Shown here piece by piece: positions 24,994 to 36,500 of a stretch of DNA of 64,000 bases. The stretch covers positions 2,095,419 through 2,159,418 of the forward strand of contig NW_019773513.1 in assembly GCF_001039355.2 (NCBI RefSeq), read 5' to 3'. Numbering within the stretch: position 1 is the first letter of the stretch; the number at the start of each line of letters is the position of its first letter. This DNA is from Lingula anatina. Its lineage: Eukaryota > Brachiopoda > Lingulata > Lingulida > Lingulidae. Made by a program: the position numbers and the translations under genes. Under the pieces are notes generated by a model, which worked only from the letters and a program-made list of their open reading frames with translations, had not been told where the DNA came from and did not search any database.

Positions 24994-27900
24994 ACGATGT
25001 TGTCAAACTTCGCAACTTGGGCACAGCAGATAAATAAGTTGATCCTGTTAACGACTTGGGTAGTATAATAAGTGTGATGTTACCTGCACTAGTGCCATAC
25101 TATCATCTTCGTTAATTAGTATTGAATACACATGCAAACACGGGGGAGTGGGCCAAATTAATACAAAACCTGCCTTACACATCGCATATTCAGTAAAGCA
25201 ATATACACAAAACCATCTCTGTCTTCCACTAGCAGCTGACAGACCGGCATTAACACATCATTCACTTGGCCTAGATATTTACGTGGTGAATTCCGGGAAA
25301 TTCAATTAACGAAGCGACTTCAGCATACCAAGGTGCTATGGATTTCCTTAGACCCCTTGGAGGGGGGAAGTAAACATTGGGTAATATGTGCACACACCAC
25401 GTGGATTTAACAACTCAAACATCTGGCAATTAAGATTTCTGCGGGTTACGCATCCTTGTTTTAACAAATAAATCCCAAGGCTAACTGCAAAAAAAGATAA
25501 TAAAAATTTCGGCCACAAATTTCTAGATCTATTTTGCAATTTTTGCGAAAATGTGAAAAAAAAACACCGGGATAAATATTCGCCATTCTACAGTGCCATC
25601 GGTTTGTTTGTGTACGCGATCCTTTGGTTAATGATGATGCAGTACTCCATCCTTTTAAGGCAACCGGACCAGGTAGACAGCTACCTGTGGTGTTTCAGAT
25701 CATCTGGAGGCCAATACCGCGAGCGTAATACTAATAAAACAAGTGCAAATGCCGTTAATCTCTACTCTGGTATATGGAATATACCCCCGCTTGACTGTCT
25801 GAGTGATTGTGAGCGCGTGTGCTTTCCAAACAAAATTACCCTGCCGTAAAACTATTACCATTATAAAAAAAAACGTAAGGAAGAAATTGAGGGTTGCAGG
25901 CCTACTATGAACGCCGTGATTAATTTAATATAATTTGATTACGTGACCAATGATAAACAGATTACGGTTAATATAATAGCGTCTTAAAGTTTCCCCGCAC
26001 ATACTCCTAGCTGTGCAAGACAGCTCCCTTCATCACCTTACTTAAGTGGAGCATGGTGCCAGAGCATGTACTCCGAAGTGGTAGTTTTTTGTACGTAATA
26101 GGAACCGATGTTTACATCACTAATTCACTTAAGCTTCAGTTGTTCACGCTAACTCTCACAGACCACATATCACTAGCACTGCGAGTAGCTTCGAATCTAG
26201 TTATAATCCACATGATAAAAGGAATTACACATTAAAATGGATTAAACTGTAGGTATATCGGCACATTTGCTACAGTCAGATTAATAAGTGCATTTCGTTT
26301 AGAATAATTGTTTAGAATATCATTCAGGCTCTTTTGCTGTACCGGCATTCGGGCATAGACTTGAGGCACGTATACAATCCTCGGCCGCATAGCATCCCCT
26401 ATACACGTTACCTTGGCTAAATAAAGTGGTAATCCAAAGTCTGCACCCCCTTGCAGCGTGAAGCCCCAGGACGTACTGGTCTGTTTTCTCCTTAGCCGCA
26501 CAATATACTGGCCCTCGGCCATTGTTTCTGAGAAATATGACGGGAAACGCACAGACGTTTCCTTGAATCCCCTGTCCTGGTTGAAACGCGCACAACAGCA
26601 GTCGGATGGGCTTAAGCAGTATATTCCTAAGCAGAATCAAATTTCATTCTCCACTGAAATTAGCGATTTGGGGGGATTCCTTGTATGTCCAGCAGATGGC
26701 GATAGTGTGCAGTCACCGAAGAATTATCTACAACAGATGGGATTCACTCAGAGAGATAATAAAGGATGTAAAAGCGGGATAAAATTGCAATGAAAACTCC
26801 ATTAGAAAATTTTCTGAGATGTAAATCTCTAATGAAGGTTTGACAAAGGCCATGAATGGATCAAGGATGAATGACGTAAGAGAACAGAGAGAATAGTGGC
26901 GGGGGATAAAATTAGGAAAATATACCATGAAGGCAAAAAGTAGGTCGATTTATTGAGGGTCAAAAATAAATTTGAGAGAAAAGCAAAAAGAGAACGACAT
27001 CAATATCCATTCAAATAAAGAAAGTTCAGGAAAGCTCAAAAACCTGAATTCCAATATGACTTTTTCCTGCTATCGATAGAGAGAGACCACTCAAGAAACG
27101 GATGAACTTTATGGTTACAGGGACAAATGGCGCTAAGGAAAAATATGGATTTTCAAAATATTCACTTAAGTAGTGTTAGCGTTACACGTATTAGAGTAAT
27201 AATAATGTGGGAATGTTTTATCATTTGTTATTCCCATCTTGTCCATCATTCCATTATCCATTTCTGCGCACATCACATTCCGCAGTCAAAGAGTGTATTA
27301 GATGCGGCCGTCGATTGGTGTGGTAGTTGGGCGTCGACACAATCGCAATAATGGCGGATCTAGGATTTTGCCTGCTAAGGGGGAGGGGTTTAAAACATTC
27401 GTCCGAGCTTCTCTCGGCAGATATAATTTAAAGGGGTGATGTGGCACATGTGTTAGTCCCAGCGTGCCTCTTGGACCCGCCATTGCTATAATTCACTGAA
27501 AACTCGTTTTGTAAAAACAAGGTACAATTAGTATATAAAACAAGTATCTTTTAAGTACGTGTACATGTACATTTGTAGGTTGCATAAACTAAACGTGAGA
27601 TAATTTATGGAAAATGCACAGCAGAATTACCGATCAAAATCACCTGACCACAATAAACGAATGCAAGCTGCCATCGACCATCTGCTAAAAAAAGAAAATA
27701 AAGAAATTATCTGTAGACGTGGCATCTGCCGGTCTAATCAGCAGATCTACATCTTTCATAGCGTGGAAAAGCGATTACATGGGAAAATATGACAAGGATG
27801 AATAATATTAGCCAATGTCTGCTAAGGTGAAAAAAAAATATTTTTTTCATCATTTTGGAGAAAATAAAGAGACCAATGCATTCTGCTGTTATTAACAGCG

Positions 27901-29989
27901 ATAAGCTAAAGAAAGGAATGAAAGAAAAACGGCATTTTCTTCAACAAAAGCCTAATGATTACAGAAAAGGCGGGGGGGGGATAATTAAAATAACGGCTTT
28001 CTGGAATGTAGCGCCTGATTGCAATTACCTGGCTCAATAGATCAAACAGTTTGGCATCTGAATTCAACTGCTTTGTAGGAGAAATATTCAAAACAAATCA
28101 AAAACAGAGGACTTAATGAGAAAAAAGAAAGAAAGCATTTACCTGCTTCAAACAGTGCTAACAGAAAGGACTGACAGAAGTATGAACTTTGAAGATGGAA
28201 GTGTTTGAAGAGAGTTAGGAAAGAAATGTCAGGAAAGATCTGCAGCAGGTTGGGAATGCTATACATAAGCAAAATATGAAAACTTCATGCAATTAATGAG
28301 TCCAAACAAGTAATTACACCATTAGGCAGTACCAATTACATTCTTCGTTGTTAGAACTTATAATAGGTCTTATTAGCTGAAAGTTAAGGTGCAAATGAGG
28401 AGGATAAGTCGTGGGCAAATTATTATCCTTACGTATGGTTTCAAACATCGATCGGACCGTTCAATAAGTCTCACCTTTTTAATGAAAAACGGCATATTAT
28501 AGTTTGCCCCTCCCGCCAACTGAAACCCCCACTGCGTCTGATTTAGGTGCCTCCGAAGCTGTACCTTGTATACGTCTCCCTGAGTCATGGTTAGTCTCCT
28601 GTTTGAAGTTTCTTCATCAACTCCCTGGTGCAAGGAGGCATACGAATATTGCCAACTGGTTCGTTTTTCTCTTGGCACACACACTGATATCCCAAGATAA
28701 TAATCCTTGCAGGGGATATAACTATCTCAATATCTATCAAGATATATAACGTTGTTACTGATATTCCGTGTGCCCGGAAATCGGCCAAGGTTTGCTTATT
28801 ATGATGAAGCCCAGCTCAGAGCGAAAAGCGATCATGCAATAAGACAGACCTACGCTGAGATGAGCATCTCTGTTTTCTAGATTTACATGTACAAGTCAGA
28901 CAAGATCTACAAGCTATTGGTATGCGAAAGATTCAGAAGAAACTTGTGCAAGAATAGTGTACTTTGATACGGTAAATCACTAAAAGGTTTTTCAAATATG
29001 TCATCGAGTTACAATTGGTTGAATATTTTGGCACGCCCAGTAGCTTGTTAGCGAATACAAGCCCGCTACGAGGGAACGTGCTGCTCGTGATTACTACATT
29101 AACTTTAACTATAACCCCATTCGCATGAACGCAGGGCTCTTGAGTAAAGGTTAAGCAGACGACCTCTCCTCGAAATGCCGCTGATTCCGAGGAACGTGGG
29201 CGAATAAACACAACTTGAAGTTGACATTGCCATAGATCAAACCAAGCTTCAGCGAAGGTGTATTTTTAGATACACTTTGAGGTGTTTACACCTGGATTGC
29301 AAATAACCAGGGCAGTGGAAATATAGGGACATATAAAATATATTATGGAAGAGAGGCAATCTGGGGAATGAATGATGAAAAGGTTAGAAAAAAACAAGAT
29401 AGATGAATCGAAATGTTATGAAGCAAAGGTTATATATATAGTGATGCATACGTGTGGATTGCTGTTATGTAATTAAATGAATAAACAAGAGTTGCGAGAC
29501 TCTCTCTCTTCCAAAGAGAGAAAGAGAGAGAGAAAAAGAGGGAAATCTCGACATCCAACTGACACTAACGTTTTCGATTAGAGTACAAGTTTACAGTTCT
29601 GACGAAGCTACTCGTCTTCCAAAAATTAACAAGCACACTGTATTGCTTCTCAGTTACTCAATACAACATTGATAACTACCCGTTAACCGTCTTCGCTCAG
29701 GTAGATACGCACTTTAAAATCGTTAATGTGAATCATCTTCTCATTTTCGAGAAATATCCACCTACAGAAATGTACAGACTATTCTAATTAACTCCCGTAA
29801 ATCTAAACTGTCTGTATCTTTTTCTGAGATATTTTCGGCCCAGCCCTTTTAGTATGGGCAATATGTCTAGAATAACGCGTACGGAAAGTATGTTGAGTAT
29901 GAATATATAGGATAAGTCACATTGTATTATTACAGGTAGAATGACATTATCAATTCTTTTTGATCCAGGCCTCCGTTGTGGTTTGCTCC

Positions 29990-30031
<42 letters not shown>

Positions 30032-30709
30032 CGTTACTTGGATCGCCTTATACAACACTCAATCCACCTTGTTTCGAATTAATCGCTGATTCCTTCACTT
30101 CCAAAAATGACATGAAAGGGTGGTCGTATAGTGTAAAGATTGGGTATTCGAAAACTTACAAGTTTTATACATATTTTACTTCTTTTACATACACCCAGAG
30201 AACATCCAAGAGGGGTCCTCAATAATTTATTTCATCACTCTGGATAATGAACTGGGCCTTACTCCGCCCAACTGAAGGTAGTTAACTGGCGAGGATGAAC
30301 TTGTTTTCGCACAAATATTTCCGGCGCACAAGAGTTTGAGCCAACGTAAACACGCCACACCCTTGATATATGTGTCTTCTCAGAGGAACGGAGGATTATA
30401 TACAGAACAAGTTAAGAACCATTTCCTAACACATGAAATCAACCTGTATATTCCTGTAAAATCATTCACAGTTTGCAAATGTTTCAAATCCTTTAACAAA
30501 AGTAAAATGTTCGTTTGCTGGATAAATGTAGAAAGAGAATATCACGCAAAACGTAACAGACATACAATAAATTTTTTTCTTACCTTTTGGATGTAAAGTG
30601 GTAACCCAAACTCCACTCCCCCTTGCATCCGGAATCCCCAGGGGTGGTGGGTCTGTTTGCGGCGGAGACGGACCTCTGAAACTCCCGGTGGGTACTGTAC
30701 ATGTGACAT
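20011..30709 (-). CDS. short PDZ protein with alternative first exons (ALP/Zasp-like, no LIM)
   Basis: The common exons are 20595-20746 and 20011-20233. Three ATG-bearing exons lie upstream: 30584-30709, 28475-28588 and 26412-26522. Each ends in phase 0 at a GT donor and can splice in frame to 20746, predicting 166, 162 and 161 residues. The common PDZ half reads VTPNSIAAKHGMAAGDAVLR onward. It is 152 nt, exactly the length and phase of the matching exon (690-841) in the plus-strand PDZ-LIM gene, which shows common descent. The last exon has LTNPAYQ and a QSRSFRILQMQLSEEE motif like that of the neighbour, then stops (TAG), so there is no LIM domain. Short PDZ-only ALP/Zasp forms bind alpha-actinin; that function is inferred from the family. 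Confidence 0.85.
20595..20746 (-). CDS. common PDZ second-half exon (exon 2)
   Basis: TTTTAG acceptor just before 20746 and GTAAG donor after 20595. 152 nt, enters in phase 0 and leaves after two bases of a codon. It encodes the alphaA to alphaB part of the PDZ fold (GDAVLRIGN, then SHNQAKMEVIRAGNELDFIL). Confidence 0.9.
21593..23774 (+). repeat. five direct subterminal copies of TAGCGTCCGTCCCC
   Basis: Copies at 21593-21606, 21751-21764, 21770-21783 (one change, TAGCGCCCGTCCCC), 23402-23415 and 23761-23774, all in the same orientation. Three are preceded by TG. The motif is GC-rich against an AT-rich background. Subterminal direct repeats in DNA transposons often bind transposase; that role is inferred. 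Confidence 0.85.
22126..23181 (+). pseudogene. decayed Lys/Arg-rich transposon ORF
   Basis: Three overlapping open segments (22126-22326, 22326-22511, 22420-23181) carry one protein signal split by frameshifts, near 22320 and near the A-run at about 22455-22465. The first part is highly charged and coiled-coil-like (KKDPERLKTAREKERLRKKK). The second has an SPSRKAKIVERLIRSPRVNS stretch. From memory this composition resembles large uncharacterised ORFs common in aquatic animal genomes that are probably transposon-encoded; I cannot confirm that here. No catalytic triad is recognisable. It is probably the N-terminal remnant of the element's own protein. Confidence 0.55.
23962..26411 (-). other. 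remainder of short PDZ gene intron
   Basis: Intron sequence between the transposon and exon C. A TA microsatellite lies at about 24955-24990. The open frame at 25553-25849 has no recognisable domain. Confidence 0.6.
26412..26522 (-). CDS. alternative first exon C of the short PDZ gene (37 aa)
   Basis: ATG at 26522, donor GTAAC after 26412. It encodes MAEGQYIVRLRRKQTSTSWG, then FTLQGGADFGLPLYLAK. The weaker GTAAC donor still follows the GT rule. Confidence 0.82.
26523..28474 (-). other. spacer between alternative first exons C and B
   Basis: No conserved coding frame seen. It presumably contains 5' UTR and promoter of exon C, but I find no clear TATA/Inr combination. Confidence 0.5.
28475..28588 (-). 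CDS. alternative first exon B of the short PDZ gene (38 aa)
   Basis: ATG at 28588, donor GTGAG after 28475. It encodes YKVQLRRHLNQTQWGFQLAG, then GANYNMPFFIKK. It is the most divergent of the three (WGFQLAGG loop, NMPFFIKK instead of GLPLYxxK). Confidence 0.85.
28589..30583 (-). other. spacer between alternative first exons B and A
   Basis: Contains a CT/GA self-complementary stretch (about 29498-29542) and an AT dinucleotide run (about 29992-30030). No further half-PDZ exon seen. Confidence 0.5.
30584..30709 (-). CDS. alternative first exon A of the short PDZ gene (42 aa)
   Basis: ATG at 30709, donor GTAAG after 30584. It encodes an N-terminal half-PDZ: EVRLRRKQTHHPWGFRMQGG, then VEFGLPLYIQK. 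The WGFRMQGG segment is the carboxylate-binding loop position. It is closer to exon C than to exon B. Confidence 0.85.
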
Positions 30710-33480
30710 GGCGACTAAAAAACCACTTTCTTCTGGTTACGAATACCAAATTGAAAATACTTTGTTCCTAGATGTTCAGTAGAGTTATTTGAATCCTCCT
30801 AGCTTGAAGAGCCGGAGACGGAGAGGAATTTAACAATCTTCTCAAAGTTGATGCCCTCTGAAATGTAGGCTATGCACCTCTTGGTTCTCAGCACAAAGAC
30901 GAAGACTCCGTATTAAATGCCGGGAGAGATCAGGCACCTTTACCTGGATTAAAGATAATTTAAAAGCTGCGATCACCCGTCTTTTCCTATTTCAGCTCAG
31001 GTCAGCTAAAGTAACATTTAACAGCGGAGTGAAACAAAAATTTACGAAAGTGACGAAGGTACTTGGAGCAGAAAGAACATGTGTTGGTCGAAACTTAAAT
31101 GCCAACTTTTGTAAATGTTTACTATATGTGATTAAAAGCAGCAATGACATATAATTGAGTTGGAGGCCGCAAAATGCACCAACCACAGTAAACCAGTAAG
31201 TAACGCTTCATATCCGACCTGAATAAAACGGCTATACTTCAAATATCACAAGTAAACAACCGAAATCAGTTTTGCCAATTATTTTCATTTACGTCTTGTG
31301 TATTATTTTATGTATTTCGTTTGTTATCAGGTATTTTTCCATTAATTGTTAGAAACAAGATAAATTGAGTAAGTCAGAAGGTGATAGAAAACAGAATATG
31401 GCTCTACCTGTACAAGTCCGCTTCTATCCACAGCTTCTCTCCGAAGACTTCTTATTACTTTCCGAAAATTAAATCAGATCGGCGCATGGGTGGAAAGTCT
31501 TTTGGCAAAGAGTTTGAAAATGTTAGCTATTGCAAGCAGGTGAACGGAGAAGAGGAACTGTTATTAGTCACTTGGAATGAGTTAGACCTCGTTATCCCGC
31601 TGATGAATGTTCGGGAAAAATAAATTAACCACCGGGAAGGATTCAGGGGAATTTTCTAGTGATTTTCTAGCTTGTTTTTTGTAACCAGTATGGCCAAGAT
31701 CTTTGCAAAACTGATTCTAAAGAGCCCCATTCATTTAACTTAGATTTTGTTTATCATGCAGTTGTATCTATTACAGGTTTAAAAAGGAATAACAATAGGA
31801 TAGGGCATTTCACCTGTATTCTCCTTAGCCTGGTCTACGATCTCCTCTGTTACTAAGTATTAGTATACTAGTAGACATTAGCTCCAATACCTTTTTGTGT
31901 AGGGGATTACATAAATAATCTGGCATTTATATACTCATTAAAATATATATTGAGTTTTTTATCTACAGCGCAGTACTATAGAAAGTATCTCCTAACATTT
32001 TGCAAGCCGAAGCCAATTTCCGCCGCAGGTTCTATGAGGTCCATGCTTTAGTTTGTTTTAATGGAATCATCCGAATTAGCCCGAAGTCTCGAGACTTAGT
32101 TTTAATTCTACCGAGATTTCGCGTTATTTTGGAGGAGAGTAAGGTCAGAAATAATGACAGATGGAGAGTGCGTTGACGAATACAAGCTGACAGAACTTAT
32201 CCATGGATATATTTCTGGGTTGTTTACTGATAAGTTGTGTCAAATGACAGTCTACTGCACAACAGTACAAACCTTTATGTTTGGATGTCACTTTTGCTTG
32301 CTTTCTACAAAGACATTCCCTGCACGTAGAATTTCACCCTTATCCCAAAGATCAAAAAAAGTTTACCCCACCACACATTTTCATATTTCGTATGACGTCA
32401 CGCATTGCTTTAGGTCTCTCGTTTTAGTTGCTCGGATGATTCACATTGAATCTAACATATTTCTGTCATTAAAATGCATTGCACGGTGAGGGAGAAATGA
32501 ATGCACTGTTCATAGAATGAAACAAGATATTGCCTCTGCTTGTTTGAAGTTCTTCAAATTTGCAGTGGTTTTTATCTCACGTTTAGAATATAGAAAAGAT
32601 AACAGTGATTACCACCAAAGATTGTCATAGTTGCAATAGTGCGGGGCACAACACAAAACATAACCTAACGATAAAATCATTTTAAAACATCAGATATAAA
32701 ATCTACATTTCATATTTTGTAATTCAAAGGTATCAAAAGTATAACTTTATACTCATTTGCAACAATTGTCATTACAGGATATAGTTGAATGCACACAACA
32801 GGGTCGATGTTAGTATCGATTTGGCAGAAATACTGGCCTGTCACAGACAGAGACGACATTTTTGATCATATTTATTATATATTTATTGAGGGTTAAAACA
32901 ACAACAACAAAGCAATCGGATAGAACAATTCACCCGAGTTGCCCTTACCGAAATTTACTAAAACAAACGGTCTACGGTATCTATATATCATAACTATCAA
33001 GGCCAATTACTATTTCATATTTGAATAAATTTGAGAAAAAATGGTCTCATATATATCCATTGAAATATTTTTGTCATTATTACATTTGAATTAATTATAT
33101 TTTAACCTCACAATACATCGCAGGGACAGAATAAAAGAAAAAAACAGTTGTGGTTTTTACTTAAAGTGGCTTTTTTAAATTGGTACAGTTATTCAAATCA
33201 ACAAATTTGGTTTATCATTCTTAAAATTCGTCTGAAAAGAATTATAGTGCTTGGTCTTATCATGAAAGTACACTATACAAATGACACTGCAAAACGAATA
33301 AAATTGTCTCCCAAAAACGGACTCGGGGGATATTACTTTCATCTTTTCGCTTGACTAATGAGTACATTTAGCCTTTAGTATGGGTGATCATGGTTTCGTG
33401 GTTTACAAAATGACGCAAATTTATCTGAATTGTCGGACACAGATTACCAACATGTCATTTTTTTACTAATTCATCTCCGT
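30710..33480. other. divergent intergenic region
   Basis: Lies between the 5' end of the minus-strand PDZ gene and the chitinase promoter. It should hold the exon A promoter. No supported gene; the open frame at 32154-32489 has no recognisable features. Confidence 0.5.
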
Positions 33481-33512
33481 TCCCTCTCGCCGGGAAATGT
33501 TGTCGTCGAGCC

Positions 33513-33544
33513 TATATAAGTCGGAAACGAGTGCCCACTTCAGT
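33513..33544 (+). promoter_or_regulatory. core promoter of the chitinase gene (TATA + initiator)
   Basis: TATATAAG at 33513-33520 is followed 29 bases downstream by an initiator-like TTCAGTTT with the A at 33542. The predicted 5' UTR is about 46 nt before the ATG at 33588. Confidence 0.7.
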
Positions 33545-33587
33545 TTAATGCTGTTTAAAAGTGCCAAAAGAAAACAGAAGATAAAAG

Positions 33588-36500
33588 ATGAAGACTGGTG
33601 TATGGGAGGTGAGTTTTTAAAGGCTTTTTTAAACGCCTGGGTAGTAAAAATTGAAAAGTGTAAATAATGTTATTTTGATCCTGTTAGAAATGCAATGAAG
33701 AAAGGAAAGACAGAAAAAAGTGTATTTTCACAGCTATAAGACACATTAGAAAGAGGCATGAATACGTCTAAAAATTCTATTTGTGTTTTAAAGAAATTGA
33801 ATTTTGATCCTCAGCTGTCATTTTTGACCTGTTTAAGAAATCTGCTTACGTTAAGCTCATTATTATTTCGCCAGGTTTGCTTGTTCTTGCTGATCATAAT
33901 ATGCTCATGGGATCTAGTCAATGCAGGTAAAACTTCCCCTTAATTATGATCAATGGCGCGTTTTGATTCTTACCCTTATTATTTTGCAAACTTTATTTTC
34001 AAATTATGTCGTCAATTTCGTCAAATTTTACTTTTCCTTTGGAAAGTTGACCTTTTCAGTAAAAATGAATAAATAAAAGGAAGACACGTGAAAAAGAAAA
34101 AGGAGAGGTTCAAGTTTCCGACGTCTTGAGAGATTAATGCTCGGATGAAACTCTTACACTGTAATACCGTTGCAAATGTGAAGAAAAGAAATCATGCCCA
34201 TAATTAAAATAACATTTTAACTTAATTCATTGATATACAAGCATAATTATTTCCATACACTGGACGTCAAATATGGCGACTTTGCTTTTCACGGTCAGCT
34301 TCAAAAAAGATCGTCTGCTACTACACCAACTGGGCCCAGTATCGTACAGGCATTGGCCGGTACACTCCGGATGACATCCAGCCCGGTTTGTGTACACACA
34401 TCATCTTTGCCTTCGCCAAGGTGGCCCAGGACCCGGAGACCAAAGAGTATACTCAACTCCTTAACTTTGAGTGGAACGACCTGGGTAAGTAAATCTTCCA
34501 ATTAATGCTATTGCTGCCATAAAGGAGGTACGTTTAACGAGAATCATAAAAAAATTACATGAAAATAAACATATAATATTTATATATGATAATAACAAAG
34601 GTGAGTTTCCAAATATTTATATCTAGCATTTTTTTATATCTAAAGATATAAAACCAGTTCAAGTGAATTTAAACTGCTTGGTGTTGTTCGAAATACTCTC
34701 TTTTTTAAATCAAGTTATGCTAATATTTTCTGTTTGCCATAGCCATGTACAAGAAGGTGACAGCTCTTAAGTCCCCCGGGGTCAAAGTTCTCCTGGCCGT
34801 AGGGGGTTGGACTCACGGAGTGTGGTTATTCAATCAAATGGCAAGCAAGAAAACAACCAGAAAAACATTTATTAAAAACGCAATCGCTTTTCTCCGTAAG
34901 CACAATTTTGATGGTCTCGATTACGACTGGGAGTATCCGAAAGGTGACTCAAAAGAGAAATTTGCGGCGTTAGTTCAGGTAAAAATTATGTTATGGGTAA
35001 CTTAGAGAAAAAAAATTAAAGTAAAATCTGGTTTCAAAATGTATTGGCCGGTATACGCTATGACAATATTGATTAACGGTCAATTTGAGTCAATAAGCTT
35101 ATTTGAGATAAATGTAACATTGATAAAAATAGTAATGTTGATATCTTGTTAGTTGTTACTGTATAATGCATGGAAAAAACGGACAACAAATATATAGTAA
35201 GTATCAGTTCTGAAGGAAACCGCAGAAATATAAGTCATGTTCATCAACTTTGTCGAAATACCAAGATGACTTTTTCTGCAGGAAACTCGCAAGTTCTTCG
35301 AAGAGGAAGGCCAAAACCAGAATAAAGAGCGACTTTTAGTCAGCGCTGCCATTGCGCCTTTGTTAGATGTAATAGATGATGGATACGATATACCGCTTTT
35401 GGCAGAGTAAGATTCCCCCTGTTTTTATTTTGCAGTTGTTATTTTTAAAAAAAGTATGAAGTGGTATAACTTGATCCAATAACGATTCAATGATGCCAAA
35501 AAATTATAAAAAATGGAAAATGTACTCACGCCCGAACAGGGACTCGAACCCTGGACCCTCAGATAACTTGGTCATCCGTAAAAGTCTGATGCTCTACCGA
35601 CTGAGCTATCCGGGCGACATGCAGGGTAAAGGGTTAAAGATTTAATATAAATAAAACTACTGCTGGCCTCCTTTTAAAAGGATTTAACTTTAATTTTGGT
35701 CATTATAAACATAATATTTTGTAAGATCCTTTTGTCCATTGAGTTCAAGCCTTTTATCAACTAATTAGACGCACACAAAAGCCTAAATTTCGATTTTACA
35801 CTGTGTGTACGAGATCTCGTTAAAGAAACGTGACTTACACCCGGATTATCGTTCTCTTAGTTTCTTAGTTGCGTTTCATTCATAATTCAATAATATTATT
35901 ATGTACTAAGCCCTGCTCATTCATGACTTGACATGGTTCCTCTCAACTCGTGAATTGTTATCTGTTTGATATTTTGTGACACACTGAAATAAGTTGTCAT
36001 AACGGGCACCTTCTGTGTTCGTAGGCTTCTGTACTTGTAGGCCTATTGCAGGTAGGCCTACATGTAGGCCTAGGCTACTGTAGATGAACATTTCGAAAAA
36101 TCTGTCCACCTATATTGGTCAATTAACCACGGAATTCCAGTACCTGCCTAGCCAGTTTTAGCTCTGCATATTCTCAAACGAATTGTCTGACGGCTTTGAT
36201 TTAAGGGCGCTTATCGTTTGCTGTCGGGGAATCTGTAGGCTATTAATTTAATAGCCTACGTGTAGGGCCTACCTCAGTTTCAATGAAATAAATTTCCAAA
36301 TTACGGTGTAGGCCTATATGTATGTGTCACAAGGTCCTATATACTGGGTATGGGGTCCCTAGATCTACTATATCTCCTTTGCCTCTGAGTCTTTTTATTT
36401 ATTTTTGTATTGTAGGCCTATCATGGCCTACGAATATAGTCAATTATAGGCCTACAGTTTATTCAGACATTGATATATAGATAAATGAAATTCACGTATA

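Noticed and set aside
25553-25849. 98-aa plus-strand open frame in the short PDZ intron
   Set aside because: No domain, homologous feature or splice context; one hydrophobic patch is not enough.
32154-32489. 111-aa open frame upstream of the chitinase
   Set aside because: No recognisable motif; Cys content looks accidental.
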